Source: Desulfoluna sp942491485 (GTDB lineage: Bacteria; Desulfobacterota; Desulfobacteria; Desulfobacterales; Desulfolunaceae). From it: a DNA stretch of 64,000 nt. Where the stretch lies: the NCBI GenBank assembly GCA_942491485.1, contig CALOAX010000005.1, positions 1 through 64,000 of the forward strand. Direction: 5' to 3'. Every line of letters starts with the position of its first letter. Within the stretch, counting starts at the first letter, position 1. The notes under the pieces were generated by a model. That model searched no databases, was not told the origin of the DNA, and worked only from the letters and a program-made list of their open reading frames with translations. Shown piece after piece: positions 18,645 to 27,349 of this stretch. The translations under genes were made by a program, and so were the position numbers.

Positions 18645-19861
18645 TAGACAATCTCCTCTTTTCCGAAGGCGGTTTCTCCAGCGCGGCTGCGGTTGCGAAA
18701 ATAGCGCACCAGTTCCAAACCCGGTCCTCCAATGTTTGCCATGCCCATCACCAAGGCGGAACGCCCCGCCAGGTCGATAATTCGCTCAAAAATTTCCCCC
18801 ACGGGAAGCCCTTCGGCCATTGAAATTTTGCGGGAATCCAACCCGCTTTTTACCGCGTATTTCGCGAAGATATATGTTCCCGATCCGATCAACAAATAGT
18901 GTTCCGCCGGTTGCCATTTGGCGACGACATCGGCCAATTGTTTGGATCGATCCGGGCGATCGACTCGGCAGTTGAAAATCGCGATTCGGGTTTTGACATC
19001 CGTGTAGCGTTCCAAAGTCATATTCCAAATCCGCTCGGTGGACTCCGGGTCGTTGGCGGCAAAGCCGTTGACAAACACCAATCGCCGGCCAAAAAAATCC
19101 ACCTCGGCAACCGTCATCATGCCGGGATCGCGGTTGGCGTTCCACATGCCGGGCAATGCCACGTTGCGTTCGATCCCCAAATCCGCACAGACTTTTAAGG
19201 CCAAGGCCACATTCTCGGCGTGTTCAATATAAGTGAACCCGGCTAGATCCAAGGGCGTAATTTTGGCGACATCTTCCGCAGTCACGGGGATGACCTTGGT
19301 GTTTCGGTCGGTGGCGATTTTTTGAAAAATCCCCAGGTGGCGTTGCTCGGCGGTAAACAGTTTTCCGTTTGAGGGGATCATGCCTCCCAAGGCCAACGCC
19401 ACATCTTGTTCGGTCGGTCCCATCACATCCAAATGATCGGCCCGTGCGTTTGTGATCACCGCATGCGTGGCCTGAACCAATCGCGATTGGGAAAGCCATT
19501 GCAGATAGGGAATCAACGCCATGCACTCAATCACAAGCCCTTCCGCATCGTGAGCCACCGCCGTGCGAACAATGCGAATTTGTTCGATCACATTGGTTTT
19601 GCCCGGTCGAAACACGGGATATTCCGAACCATCGGGAAGAATCATGCGCGGCAAGGTGCCCGTCGTTTTGGCACACGTGCGGATTCCTCCCGCTCGCATT
19701 CCACCAGCAATTAATCGGGTTACGCTGGATTTGCCCCGCGTTCCGTTGACATGGACCCGCGTGGGAATTTGTCGCAATTTTCGGCGATGTGTATGAGCTT
19801 CAATAGCTCCAAGTCCCGCCATGACAGCGGTGGTGCCTAACAGAACCAACCCCCCATCCAT
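18644..19861 (-). CDS. pgsB: Poly-gamma-glutamate synthase PgsB/CapB
   Basis: The 405-aa Mur-ligase-like amide ligase joins glutamates through gamma-carboxyls at the expense of ATP. The P-loop is NGTRGKSSVTRLIAGGMRAG (~39-58). Further Mur-ligase signatures are GLVIECMALIPYLQW, THAVITNARADHLDVMG and FNCRVDRPDRSKQ. An N-terminal hydrophobic segment (~4-18) is normal for the family. It leads the pgsB-pgsC-pgsW operon. No pgsA/capA or pgsE-type gene is adjacent. Confidence 0.94.
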   Translation of the reverse strand: MDGGLVLLGTTAVMAGLGAIEAHTHRRKLRQIPTRVHVNGTRGKSSVTRLIAGGMRAGGIRTCAKTTGTLPRMILPDGSEYPVFRPGKTNVIEQIRIVRTAVAHDAEGLVIECMALIPYLQWLSQSRLVQATHAVITNARADHLDVMGPTEQDVALALGGMIPSNGKLFTAEQRHLGIFQKIATDRNTKVIPVTAEDVAKITPLDLAGFTYIEHAENVALALKVCADLGIERNVALPGMWNANRDPGMMTVAEVDFFGRRLVFVNGFAANDPESTERIWNMTLERYTDVKTRIAIFNCRVDRPDRSKQLADVVAKWQPAEHYLLIGSGTYIFAKYAVKSGLDSRKISMAEGLPVGEIFERIIDLAGRSALVMGMANIGGPGLELVRYFRNRSRAGETAFGKEEIV

Positions 19862-20207
19862 AGTGATCCGCTTTCTTTCTGCTGAGGATCAATGATGCAA
19901 AACTGGAACGGTATATTACCCGATTTGCATCAAAGCGGGAGTCTGCCATCCACGGAATTTCCACAAATCTTTAGCAATCCGCAAGGATTTGAGAAATTTC
20001 CGAAAAGCAAGAAAAACGGCTGCTTGCATCCAGTGAAGGCCAGGTTTTCGAGATAGGGTTTTTCCGGGTGTCTTCACATCCAATCGAACACTCGGATCAG
20101 ATTGAGCCAATTCTAACGCACATTCCGGTTAGGGATTTTGAAGTGAAGAGACCCGCGCTTGGGATTCGATAGTCCTTGGAAGGTCTGTTCCTTTTGATTC
20201 CTGATTG
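19862..20207. other. Divergent intergenic region between pgsB and the HEAT-repeat gene
   Basis: No convincing ORF or repeat was found. Both neighbours start here in opposite directions, so promoters are expected, but I could not place one with confidence. Confidence 0.5.
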
Positions 20208-21818
20208 ATGCCAACTCCAATGCCCGATCCATTACAAAATACCTTTCGGACATTAACCACCACGGCCAACCCTTTCGCGGGTGAATTGTTGGTGGCGGCT
20301 TTGGATGTGCCGGAACTTGGCATCCAACGCGAAGCCGTCAATTCCCTGGCCAAACGCGGCGGCGTGCGAGAACAGATGGAAGCCATCCGACGGTATCCGA
20401 AATTGCCCGTCGAGATTCAATCGCTCTTGGAAGACGCCGCGCCGGCTTTGGTTCCCGCGCTTCGACAATGCTGCCTGTTGGGTCGGGGTGATTTTGAAAT
20501 CGCCGCACTGGAGTTGACCTCCGCGGGGGAAGCCTTTGGCATGGTGGAAACGCTGTTGGAAATTCTCCAAAGTCAGCGGACCGAATTGCACAAAGAAGCC
20601 GTTATTGCATTTCGGCATCTCGTCAATCGATTGTATGAGCAACTCCATGGGCATCAATCTGCGGAAGCGCGCGTGCTGAAAAACCCTTCGCAAATTCAAC
20701 ATCTGATGTTGATGGCGTTGGATCAATCCCTTTCGAGTTTTCAAGAACTGGCCTTCCCCGAGGATGTGGTCGAAGCCATCTTGGCATTGGGAGGGCCGGG
20801 ACATTTCGCCACGAATAAAGTCTTAAACCAAGCCAGCGTGGAATGCCGCTCGTTGGCCAAACACTTACTCAATGTGAGTCGGCATCCCGGCGTGATGCAA
20901 ATGTTGTTGGACTCCCTGGGAAAACCGCATCCCTCAGCCCGCGTTTTGGAGGCGATTCAAAACCGATCCGATATGGAATTTTGCTTGGCCACGCTTCGTT
21001 GGGTGCCCAAGCGCTGGACGAACACACAAGAAAGAAACCTCAAACAATTGGAACGCCTGGCGTGGTTGGAAGAAGGAGAGGACGCCTTGGAACTGATTCC
21101 CGAAGAAATGCACTTTGCGTTGATGGAGTTCGTTTCGGCGGCGGGGTTTGATCGCAACCAAAAGTTGGAAATCCGTCAATGGATTGTCCGGCATGGCAGC
21201 CCCGCTGCGCGAAACGCCGCCGTCGAGGTCTTGGGGGATCTCGACAGCCATTTTGTGAAAGAAATCGTGCTGGATGGTTTGGAATCGGAAGACCCCAGTG
21301 TTCAAGCTTGGGCCACAAGCCAACTCCGCGAACAACATGTGCCCGATGCGTTGGGAAAACTGATCGACCGACTCGATAGCCCGGAAATTTGCGTTCAAAC
21401 CGTGGCTCGACAGGAGCTTCAAGGATTCAACTTGGAATGCCTGCTCGAAAAATTTGACAGCCTGTCGCCCGATGCTTGCCAGAATGCCGCCCGGTTGTTG
21501 GAGAAAATCGATCCCGATTATCTCGCCAAACTGCACCAAGAGTTGCATCATTCCATCCGTCGCCGAAGGATTCGCGCGATCCGGGCGGCATTGGCCTATG
21601 GTTGGCATGAGAAGTCCGCGGCGGTCTTGCGGAAATTATTGAAGGATGAAGACAACCTGATTCGCCGCACCGCCGTCGAGGTGTTGGCACACATTCCCAC
21701 TGCGGAAACTCGGATGGCCTTGAAAGCATTGGAAAACGATCCCAGTCAACGGGTTCGCGAGACCGTGGAGCAAGCCCTGGCCCAACTAGGAGTCACTCAG
21801 GCGAGTGTGGGGTTGTAA
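20208..21818 (+). CDS. HEAT-repeat protein
   Basis: The ~536-aa protein is an alpha-solenoid with no signal peptide or membrane segment, so it is cytoplasmic. HEAT-like units are best seen at the C-terminus: ARNAAVEVLGDLDSHFVKEI, VQAWATSQLREQHVPDALGK, RIRAIRAALAYGWHEKSAAV and IRRTAVEVLAHIPTAETRMA. Such proteins are protein-protein scaffolds; the partner is unknown. ATG 20208 is used (TTG at 20205 is also in frame). The last six codons run into an intergenic repeat arm, so the C-terminus may have been altered by repeat insertion. Confidence 0.85.
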   Translation: MPTPMPDPLQNTFRTLTTTANPFAGELLVAALDVPELGIQREAVNSLAKRGGVREQMEAIRRYPKLPVEIQSLLEDAAPALVPALRQCCLLGRGDFEIAALELTSAGEAFGMVETLLEILQSQRTELHKEAVIAFRHLVNRLYEQLHGHQSAEARVLKNPSQIQHLMLMALDQSLSSFQELAFPEDVVEAILALGGPGHFATNKVLNQASVECRSLAKHLLNVSRHPGVMQMLLDSLGKPHPSARVLEAIQNRSDMEFCLATLRWVPKRWTNTQERNLKQLERLAWLEEGEDALELIPEEMHFALMEFVSAAGFDRNQKLEIRQWIVRHGSPAARNAAVEVLGDLDSHFVKEIVLDGLESEDPSVQAWATSQLREQHVPDALGKLIDRLDSPEICVQTVARQELQGFNLECLLEKFDSLSPDACQNAARLLEKIDPDYLAKLHQELHHSIRRRRIRAIRAALAYGWHEKSAAVLRKLLKDEDNLIRRTAVEVLAHIPTAETRMALKALENDPSQRVRETVEQALAQLGVTQASVGL

Positions 21819-21892
21819 ACCCCAGGATGAGTCTCGTGTTGCTATTGATTGATCTCACCCGGAAATCATGGGGCTGACACCCCACGCTCGCC
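21800..21892. repeat. Planctomycete repeat family 2, inverted pair overlapping a stop codon
   Basis: The left arm starts GGCGAGTGTGGGG and overlaps the 3' end of the HEAT-repeat gene. The right arm ends CCCCACGCTCGCC at 21892. The two are near reverse complements and could fold as a long hairpin. Confidence 0.75.
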
Positions 21893-21915
21893 AATTGATT
21901 TGAGGATAACTGCCG

Positions 21916-22359
21916 ATGCTCACTACACCTTGCTCGTTGGGTGTCCCGCTGTTGGCGGCCACGGTGGAGATTTCGCAAGCCGTGGACCGCTGGTTTCGAC
22001 GTTCGGGATCTGGTTCGGAGAGTAGAATCTGGGTCGTGATCATTCTGGCCATCGTTGCGCTTTGGATTGGATTGTATTGTTGGGACCGCTTCCGAAAACC
22101 TCGCGCGAACGCCGGTCAGGACCGCGAGGGCTTATTTCTCCAACTTTGCGATTTGCACAAATTGTCCAAAGCCCAAAGGCAACTCCTTCGCCTGGCTGGG
22201 AAAGAGCAAAAAGTCGATCAACCCGGATTGGTTTTTGTAAATCCCAATATCCTGCTGGACTATGCCGACAAGAATCCCGTAGCGATGATCGAAGCCCGCT
22301 GTTTGGTGGACCGACTTTTCGGGGCTGGGTTGATTCAAGAAATCGTGCAACAATCCTGA
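21916..22359 (+). CDS. Small membrane protein of unknown function
   Basis: The 147-aa protein has one clear transmembrane helix (~39-57, WVVIILAIVALWIGLYCW) and a cytoplasmic C-terminal region of about 85 residues with LCDLHKLSKAQRQLLRLAGK. No family is recognised. Repeat pairs flank it on both sides (21800-21892 and 22375-22463). Confidence 0.6.
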   Translation: MLTTPCSLGVPLLAATVEISQAVDRWFRRSGSGSESRIWVVIILAIVALWIGLYCWDRFRKPRANAGQDREGLFLQLCDLHKLSKAQRQLLRLAGKEQKVDQPGLVFVNPNILLDYADKNPVAMIEARCLVDRLFGAGLIQEIVQQS

Positions 22360-22374
22360 TCACGCAGCGCGCTC

Positions 22375-22463
22375 GGCGAGCGTGGTGCGTCAGCCCTACG
22401 ATGTATCTCATGTCAGGATGGATTTCGCGCGGGAAATCATGGGTCTGACGCCCCACGCTCGCC
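22375..22463. repeat. Planctomycete repeat family 2, inverted pair
   Basis: GGCGAGCGTGGTGCGTCAG at 22375 faces its inverse ending CCCCACGCTCGCC at 22463, with ~45 bases between arms, 16 bases after the preceding stop. Confidence 0.78.
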
Positions 22464-22636
22464 GTTTGCTTTGGCCTGATACTTGAACTTTCCTGGGGAA
22501 TATGTTGGGAAAATGTGCCAAGAACCATCATTTCGATCGGTCTCCTCAGTCATAAGTTACTTGTCGTACTTAGGTTACACGCATCGATTGACCCTGCAAG
22601 TTTCTCGCGTGAAATAATCCTTGCGTTCGGCAGGAT

Positions 22637-22645
22637 TGATATAAT
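22637..22645 (+). promoter_or_regulatory. Extended -10 promoter element upstream of the BBP7 gene
   Basis: TGATATAAT is a perfect extended -10 (TGnTATAAT), 162 bases before the ATG at 22807. No good -35 is required for this class. It implies a ~155-base leader. Confidence 0.5.
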
Positions 22646-22806
22646 CCGCACATTTTACGCTTTGGGAGTGGGTTTCGCCTAAGTCCTCTTTCCGGCACAA
22701 CCGATATTTCTGTTGCGACCGAACTTTTCGCGCTTTCGCACCGAGACATCGTAGGGACAACTACGTGGTTCGACCACAACCCCGTTGGACGACCAGGAAC
22801 CCAAGC

Positions 22807-24867
22807 ATGATTGCCCGAATTACCATGTCAGTTTTATTGGCCGCCAGTGTGGTTTGGCCTTCCGCGGTGATGGCTCAGTGGACTCCGCTGCCGGGTACAC
22901 CGCAACAACAGTTTGCCGGTCCGCCTCCGGGCTATCCGGTGCAACAGGCTGGCGGTTCTGTTCCTCCAGGCGGTTATCCCGGAGGTCCCATTCAACTTGC
23001 CAATGCTTATGCTCCCCAACCGGGGGTGGATATTGTTGGAGATGGCTCCGCGTTCGATGCGGCCAACTATCAACCCGCCCCCATGCCTTGGGATCGCGAT
23101 GGCGATTCCCCATTGCGGAAATTTCTCAGGGAAGTCGCTCCCAACAGTTATGTGCGGATCGAATACCTTTCCTGGAATATCGACGACATCGGCGCCCAGG
23201 CCGTGGGAGCACCGACCCTTCTGACGGACGATGTGCGACAACCGATTGAATCCGGGGCGTTTTTCATTCCCGTAGGGGGAGCGCCCGGCCAGGGAACCAG
23301 TCAGTCCTTGCTAGTGCCCACGACGGAACCAATTAGCATGAATCGTCTGTCCGGCGTTCGGGCAACCTATGGAATTCCTTTGCGGTTTGGTCGCGTGGAG
23401 GTCAGCGCTTGGGGATTGGAATCCGGGGACAGTAGCATTTTGGACCCCAGTTTTGGACCCGTGCGGGGCGACCGAATTTTGACAGCCCCGGAATTTCAAG
23501 CTGGTGCCTTTGTGTTGGCTCAGGATTTGGATGTGCCAGCGGGCGGCTATGTTACCACCACTCCGGGGACCGTGCTTGCGGTTGCACAACCGTTAAACGC
23601 AACCGGGGTGGGATTGTTACCGAACATTCCCGCAAACTCGTTGATTCCGCCTTCGGCGTTTCCGTTTGCTCCTGGGAATCCGCCCATTGTTGGTTTGCGG
23701 CCCAATGTGCTGGACATCACCACGGGGAACCTTGTGGCGCTTCCCAACGGGCAGTTTTACTCATTGTTTAACTTTCAAGGACAAAACGTCACGTTTGATG
23801 TCAGCCGGGCTTTCCTGGAAGCCAACGCCATTCAACGGGGTGGTGTGCTGCTTCCGCTTTATATCCGAAACCGTTTGGTGGACCGGCCCGACCTGAATGC
23901 CATGTTTACCTCACTCACCTTCGGGATTCCCAACGTGATTGATCCCAGCCGGGTTCCGATTCCCAACCCGCCGGGACCGCCAGGGTTTGAGACTCGATTT
24001 CCTGGTGGCGATGCAATTATCATTGTGCCGGCAGGTTCACAATTGTTTGGCGGCGTGAATCGCCTGTTGGCCGATGAACTTTCTCCGGGCGGTGTTACAC
24101 TTCCCGCGGGAACCGTCCTGCGAACGACGGAAACCGGAATCCCCGCTTTGTCGTTGTTGTCCAATGGTCAACCGGGAACCACCTTTCTGATCTACGATGG
24201 TGGCTACGGGGCGGATTATCACAGCGATGTCTGGGGTTCGGAAGCTAAACTCATTTTGGATATTGGCCCCAACAGCAATGGATTTACGCTGAATCCCTTG
24301 GTCGGATTTCGCTACATGAGCGTGGATGAGCAGTTTCGCCAAGTCGGGATTTCGACGCTGCCCGCGATTCCCTTGGACCCCGTGCAACCGCGGCTTGTGA
24401 TTGCCAGTGCTCCACGTGCGAGTATCATTGATTCCAAAGTGGAGAACAGCCTATTCGGTTTGCAAGTCGGAACGGTGCTGGAATACAGCAATGAATACTT
24501 TACCTTGGGAGCTGACCCGCGAATTTCCTTGGGTCTCAACAAATATGAAGCGGAAGTCACCACGACCAATCTTCGCTCGGTGTTGGATGGCACCCGCCGG
24601 ACTGAAGATGATGAGCTGACCTTCGCCCCCGTGTTCGAAATGGGGCTGTACGGAAAAGTGAATATCACGCCCCATTTCTCGCTGCATGCCAGTTACAACT
24701 ACACCTACCTGTTCAAAGTCACACGGCCCGCGGAGAACATCTACTATAACGACAACGGACCGCTGGCCGCTCCGGGAGTCGTGGTGGATGCGGAAACGCA
24801 AGATATGCACATTCAAGGTTTGACGCTTGGCGGAGAGTTTCGCTTCCGCGATCTGAAATTCCGCTAA
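22807..24867 (+). CDS. BBP7-type outer-membrane beta-barrel protein
   Basis: The 686-aa protein has a signal peptide (MIARITMSVLLAASVVWPSA, then VMAQ) and a Pro/Gly/Gln-rich N-terminal stretch. The family core follows, starting YVRIEYLSWNIDDIG and ending in amphipathic strands (GMGLYGKVNITPHFSLHASY-like, QDMHIQGLTLGGEFRF). This is the planctomycete BBP7/DUF1551-type barrel. ATG 22807 is preferred because it opens the signal peptide; the upstream in-frame start at 22765 is not. Barrel function (porin or adhesin) is unknown. Confidence 0.85.
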   Translation: MIARITMSVLLAASVVWPSAVMAQWTPLPGTPQQQFAGPPPGYPVQQAGGSVPPGGYPGGPIQLANAYAPQPGVDIVGDGSAFDAANYQPAPMPWDRDGDSPLRKFLREVAPNSYVRIEYLSWNIDDIGAQAVGAPTLLTDDVRQPIESGAFFIPVGGAPGQGTSQSLLVPTTEPISMNRLSGVRATYGIPLRFGRVEVSAWGLESGDSSILDPSFGPVRGDRILTAPEFQAGAFVLAQDLDVPAGGYVTTTPGTVLAVAQPLNATGVGLLPNIPANSLIPPSAFPFAPGNPPIVGLRPNVLDITTGNLVALPNGQFYSLFNFQGQNVTFDVSRAFLEANAIQRGGVLLPLYIRNRLVDRPDLNAMFTSLTFGIPNVIDPSRVPIPNPPGPPGFETRFPGGDAIIIVPAGSQLFGGVNRLLADELSPGGVTLPAGTVLRTTETGIPALSLLSNGQPGTTFLIYDGGYGADYHSDVWGSEAKLILDIGPNSNGFTLNPLVGFRYMSVDEQFRQVGISTLPAIPLDPVQPRLVIASAPRASIIDSKVENSLFGLQVGTVLEYSNEYFTLGADPRISLGLNKYEAEVTTTNLRSVLDGTRRTEDDELTFAPVFEMGLYGKVNITPHFSLHASYNYTYLFKVTRPAENIYYNDNGPLAAPGVVVDAETQDMHIQGLTLGGEFRFRDLKFR

Positions 24868-24895
24868 GCGATGCTTCACTCCCAAAAATGCTTTA

Positions 24896-24936
24896 CCCCG
24901 CGGAACCGAGATTTGAACGGTTCCGCGGGGCTTTCT
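24896..24936 (+). terminator. Intrinsic terminator after the BBP7 gene
   Basis: Perfect 13-bp stem CCCCGCGGAACCG / CGGTTCCGCGGGG with a 9-base loop, followed by CTTTCT. Confidence 0.8.
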
Positions 24937-24952
24937 CGAAAGAGGGGCGAAT

Positions 24953-25342
24953 ATGCCTGATGTCCTGCCCGATGCGGAAATGCTAAGTGCCATCGAACAA
25001 GCCCTGCACGAATTTCTGATGTGGGTCGGGTTTGGAACTTTGGTCGGCCTTTTGGCCAAAGCCCTGATGCCCGGACGCGATCCCGGCGGAGCCTTGGCCA
25101 CTTTGTTGATGGGCATCGCCGGCAGCGTGATCGGGTGCGGCAGCGTCATGTTCTTTTGGGAAGGCCATCGTGTTAGCCCCATTAGTGTGATCGGGTTTTT
25201 CTCCGCGATTGCTGGGGCATTTTTGATCCTCCTGTTTTATCGCATCCTCGCGGGCTGTTTCTTTGTGGAAGCGGAAACCAGCGATAGAGAACTGCACCAA
25301 ACTTATCGCCGCCGGCGTCGTCGCTTGCTCCGTGGCGAATAA
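24953..25342 (+). CDS. GlsB/YeaQ/YmgE-type small membrane protein
   Basis: The 129-aa protein contains the transglycosylase-associated/YeaQ core: FLMWVGFGTLVGLLAKALMP, GRDPGGALATLLMGIAGSVI, then a third hydrophobic segment (~80-98). Family members are small stress-induced inner-membrane proteins with no known activity. The C-terminal extension ends in a run of arginines. GAAAGAGGGG lies upstream of the start. Confidence 0.8.
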   Translation: MPDVLPDAEMLSAIEQALHEFLMWVGFGTLVGLLAKALMPGRDPGGALATLLMGIAGSVIGCGSVMFFWEGHRVSPISVIGFFSAIAGAFLILLFYRILAGCFFVEAETSDRELHQTYRRRRRRLLRGE

Positions 25343-25538
25343 GTCAAGGCAGGAAATTGCCAAAATGTTTCCGTCTGTGTCCATATTCTGTTAAAACAGG
25401 GTGAATAGGAAAAGTTGCTGTTTGGGTTCTTGGAAATCCCAGGGATTTGTACACAGTATGTCGTTGCAAGTGGCGAGTTTGACTGCTAGAGTTTCTTGAT
25501 CCCTAACGATTCGAATTTGAACAAGGAGACTCTGAAAC

Positions 25539-25910
25539 ATGGCCAAAAGTGACGAACCGCAAGAAACCCCCTCAACCGATGTCCCTCCCGCGGATGCCCC
25601 GGCAGCCGAACAGCCCGCAATCGCGGCCGGTCAACAAGCCATCACCGTGAGCGATGACAACGTGGAAGCCCACTACGCGAATTTCTGCCGCGTGATGAGC
25701 ACTCCCGAAGAACTCGTGTTGGATTTGGGATTAAATCCCCAACCCTATGCGACCGGTCCCCAAACGGTGAATGTTTCTCAGCGGATTATTTTGAACCACT
25801 ACACCGCCAAACGGTTGTTAAGTGCCTTGTCGATGGCCCTTCAACGACACGAGCAAGCCTTTGGCGTGTTGGAAACCGATGTCCGCAAGCGGGTTCGCCA
25901 GCAAGGGTAA
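25539..25910 (+). CDS. DUF3467 protein
   Basis: The 123-aa protein has a Pro/Ala-rich N-terminus (~1-38). The DUF3467 domain follows: NVEAHYANFCRVMSTPEELV, LDLGLNP, SQRIILNHYTAKRLLSALSM. AAGGAG precedes the ATG. The family is widespread in bacteria and archaea and its function is unknown; it occurs as a small cytoplasmic protein. A larger relative with two such domains lies 221 bases downstream. Confidence 0.88.
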   Translation: MAKSDEPQETPSTDVPPADAPAAEQPAIAAGQQAITVSDDNVEAHYANFCRVMSTPEELVLDLGLNPQPYATGPQTVNVSQRIILNHYTAKRLLSALSMALQRHEQAFGVLETDVRKRVRQQG

Positions 25911-26131
25911 TCAAGCGACATCTCTACTATTGCATATTCGTTCCGAAGCGTTTTCTCGCGGCTCTGGTTTGTGTTGCCATCGCTACGACAAAAACGCTTC
26001 GGATTTTTTCGCGCAGGTCGATCACAAAGGTTCGTGAATCCGAAGAACCAATGCTTGAGGATCGACCCTGCGCTTGCTATGGTCAAAAGAAACGCGAACA
26101 CCCTTGATTCCCCTCTCAGAATGAGACAAGC

Positions 26132-26923
26132 ATGTCGAATGAGGAACGCCCGCCCGGCGATGAATTCCCCCCGCGAGATGAGCCATCGCCCCAGAGCCAG
26201 GAAATTCGACATTCGCAGGTCAGCGCGCTTGTGCCGAAAGCCGTGGCACGAGGCGTGTTTAGCACCGGAGCCGTGGTTCTTCAGGGAGCGCATGAGTTTA
26301 TTATCGATTTTCTGTTGCGAATGACGATGCCGCACCAGGTCGCGGCTCGCGTGGTGATTGCGCCTTCAGTGTTGGGCCGGTTTATCACTGCCCTGCGGGA
26401 AAACCTGGGGAATTTTCAACGCACCTTCCAAAACGAACCGCCGCCCGGCGTGACGCAAATCGACACTTCCACGGTGGATGTTCAACCGCCCTCACAAAAG
26501 GCCACTGCCTTGCCTGCTCCGGGAGGAACTTCAAAATTCGATGGCCACTCTGGAGCAGGAGCAACACCGACGGGAAACCCTCAACCGCCCGACAAGCAAG
26601 AATCCACCACGCTCAGCCAAAATTCCGTGCAGGATTTGTACGATCAATTAAAGATGCCCGATGAAATGCTGTGCGGTGCCTACGCGAATGCCGTGATGAT
26701 CGGCCATACCGCGACCGAGTTTTCCTTCGACTTTATCACCACGTTTTTCCCGCGTTCCGCCGTCTCCGCGCGTGTGTATATGTCCGCTGGAAATGTGCCG
26801 CGATTTTTAAGTTCCATCACGCATGCCTTTGAACAATACCAAGCCAAGGTTCGCCAACAACAACCGCCCCCACCTCCCCCAGAGAACCCGCCGCCGTTTT
26901 CCCACCCGGAAAATGATGGTTAA
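26132..26923 (+). CDS. Protein with two DUF3467-like domains
   Basis: The 263-aa protein carries two diverged DUF3467-like units. The first is ~38-95 (GVFSTGAVVLQGAHEFIIDF, APSVLGRFITALRENLGNF) and the second ~185-240 (AVMIGHTATEFSFDFITTFF, MSAGNVPRFLSSITHAFEQY). They are joined by a Pro/Thr/Gly-rich linker, and a poly-proline tail closes the protein. The upstream neighbour has one domain, so local duplication is likely. Function unknown. Confidence 0.75.
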   Translation: MSNEERPPGDEFPPRDEPSPQSQEIRHSQVSALVPKAVARGVFSTGAVVLQGAHEFIIDFLLRMTMPHQVAARVVIAPSVLGRFITALRENLGNFQRTFQNEPPPGVTQIDTSTVDVQPPSQKATALPAPGGTSKFDGHSGAGATPTGNPQPPDKQESTTLSQNSVQDLYDQLKMPDEMLCGAYANAVMIGHTATEFSFDFITTFFPRSAVSARVYMSAGNVPRFLSSITHAFEQYQAKVRQQQPPPPPPENPPPFSHPENDG

Positions 26924-26961
26924 GGAAACTTGAAAAACTTTTCAAATTCGCGGGAAAAACT

Positions 26962-26991
26962 TTGACATTTGGGGCGAGGGTTTGGTATCTT
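26962..26991 (+). promoter_or_regulatory. Strong sigma-70-type promoter
   Basis: TTGACA (26962-26967), an 18-base spacer, then TATCTT (26986-26991). No ORF with a ribosome site follows; the transcript would run into the terminator at 27155. Confidence 0.65.
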
Positions 26992-26997
26992 TTTATT

Positions 26998-27189
26998 GAA
27001 CACATTTCCCACATCTGTAAAAACACAGATGGTTACTTAACTCAGGGAATAGGAGGCTGCCCATGCAGGATCCGCCGTACGAGATTCGGTGAGGGATGGA
27101 TGACGATTTATTCCTCACCAAAACCTACTCCCATCTTTCGTTGACGAAATATGCACCCGGCTTCTTCACAAAGAAGTCGGGTCTTTTTA
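26998..27189 (+). ncRNA. Candidate small structured RNA (~190 nt)
   Basis: The interval is bounded by a good promoter and an intrinsic terminator and has no credible ORF. Hairpins are visible: CATCTGT/ACAGATG (27012-27031), CTGC-CCAT-GCAG (27057-27068) and GGTGAGG/CCTCACC (27088-27119), then the terminator stem. The class is unknown; I see no match to 6S, SRP or RNase P RNA signatures. Confidence 0.55.
27155..27189 (+). terminator. Intrinsic terminator of the small-RNA candidate
   Basis: ACCCGGCTTCTT / AAGAAGTCGGGT stem (one G-U pair), loop CACA, followed by CTTTTTA. Confidence 0.8.
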
Positions 27190-27227
27190 TCGCTATACGC
27201 TATGCGGTGGAAAATGACACCATCCAA

Positions 27228-27299
27228 ACTAGCCCGAAGCCGCAAGCGAGGGAGGCAGAAATTCAGAAGTGGGCCTCCTCGCTTGCGCTTCGGGCTAGT
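27228..27299. repeat. Planctomycete repeat family 1, imperfect inverted repeat
   Basis: The left arm (27228-27256) carries two single-base insertions relative to the copy at 15412; the right arm (27273-27299) is identical to it. Confidence 0.88.
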
Positions 27300-27349
27300 G
27301 TCATCAATGACCGCATTGAGTATGGTTGTCCGAATAAAGGGCGGCTTTC

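Noticed and set aside
19916..20110. 64-aa minus-strand ORF upstream of pgsB
   Set aside because: No ribosome site and no similarity that I can recognise; composition is that of intergenic DNA.
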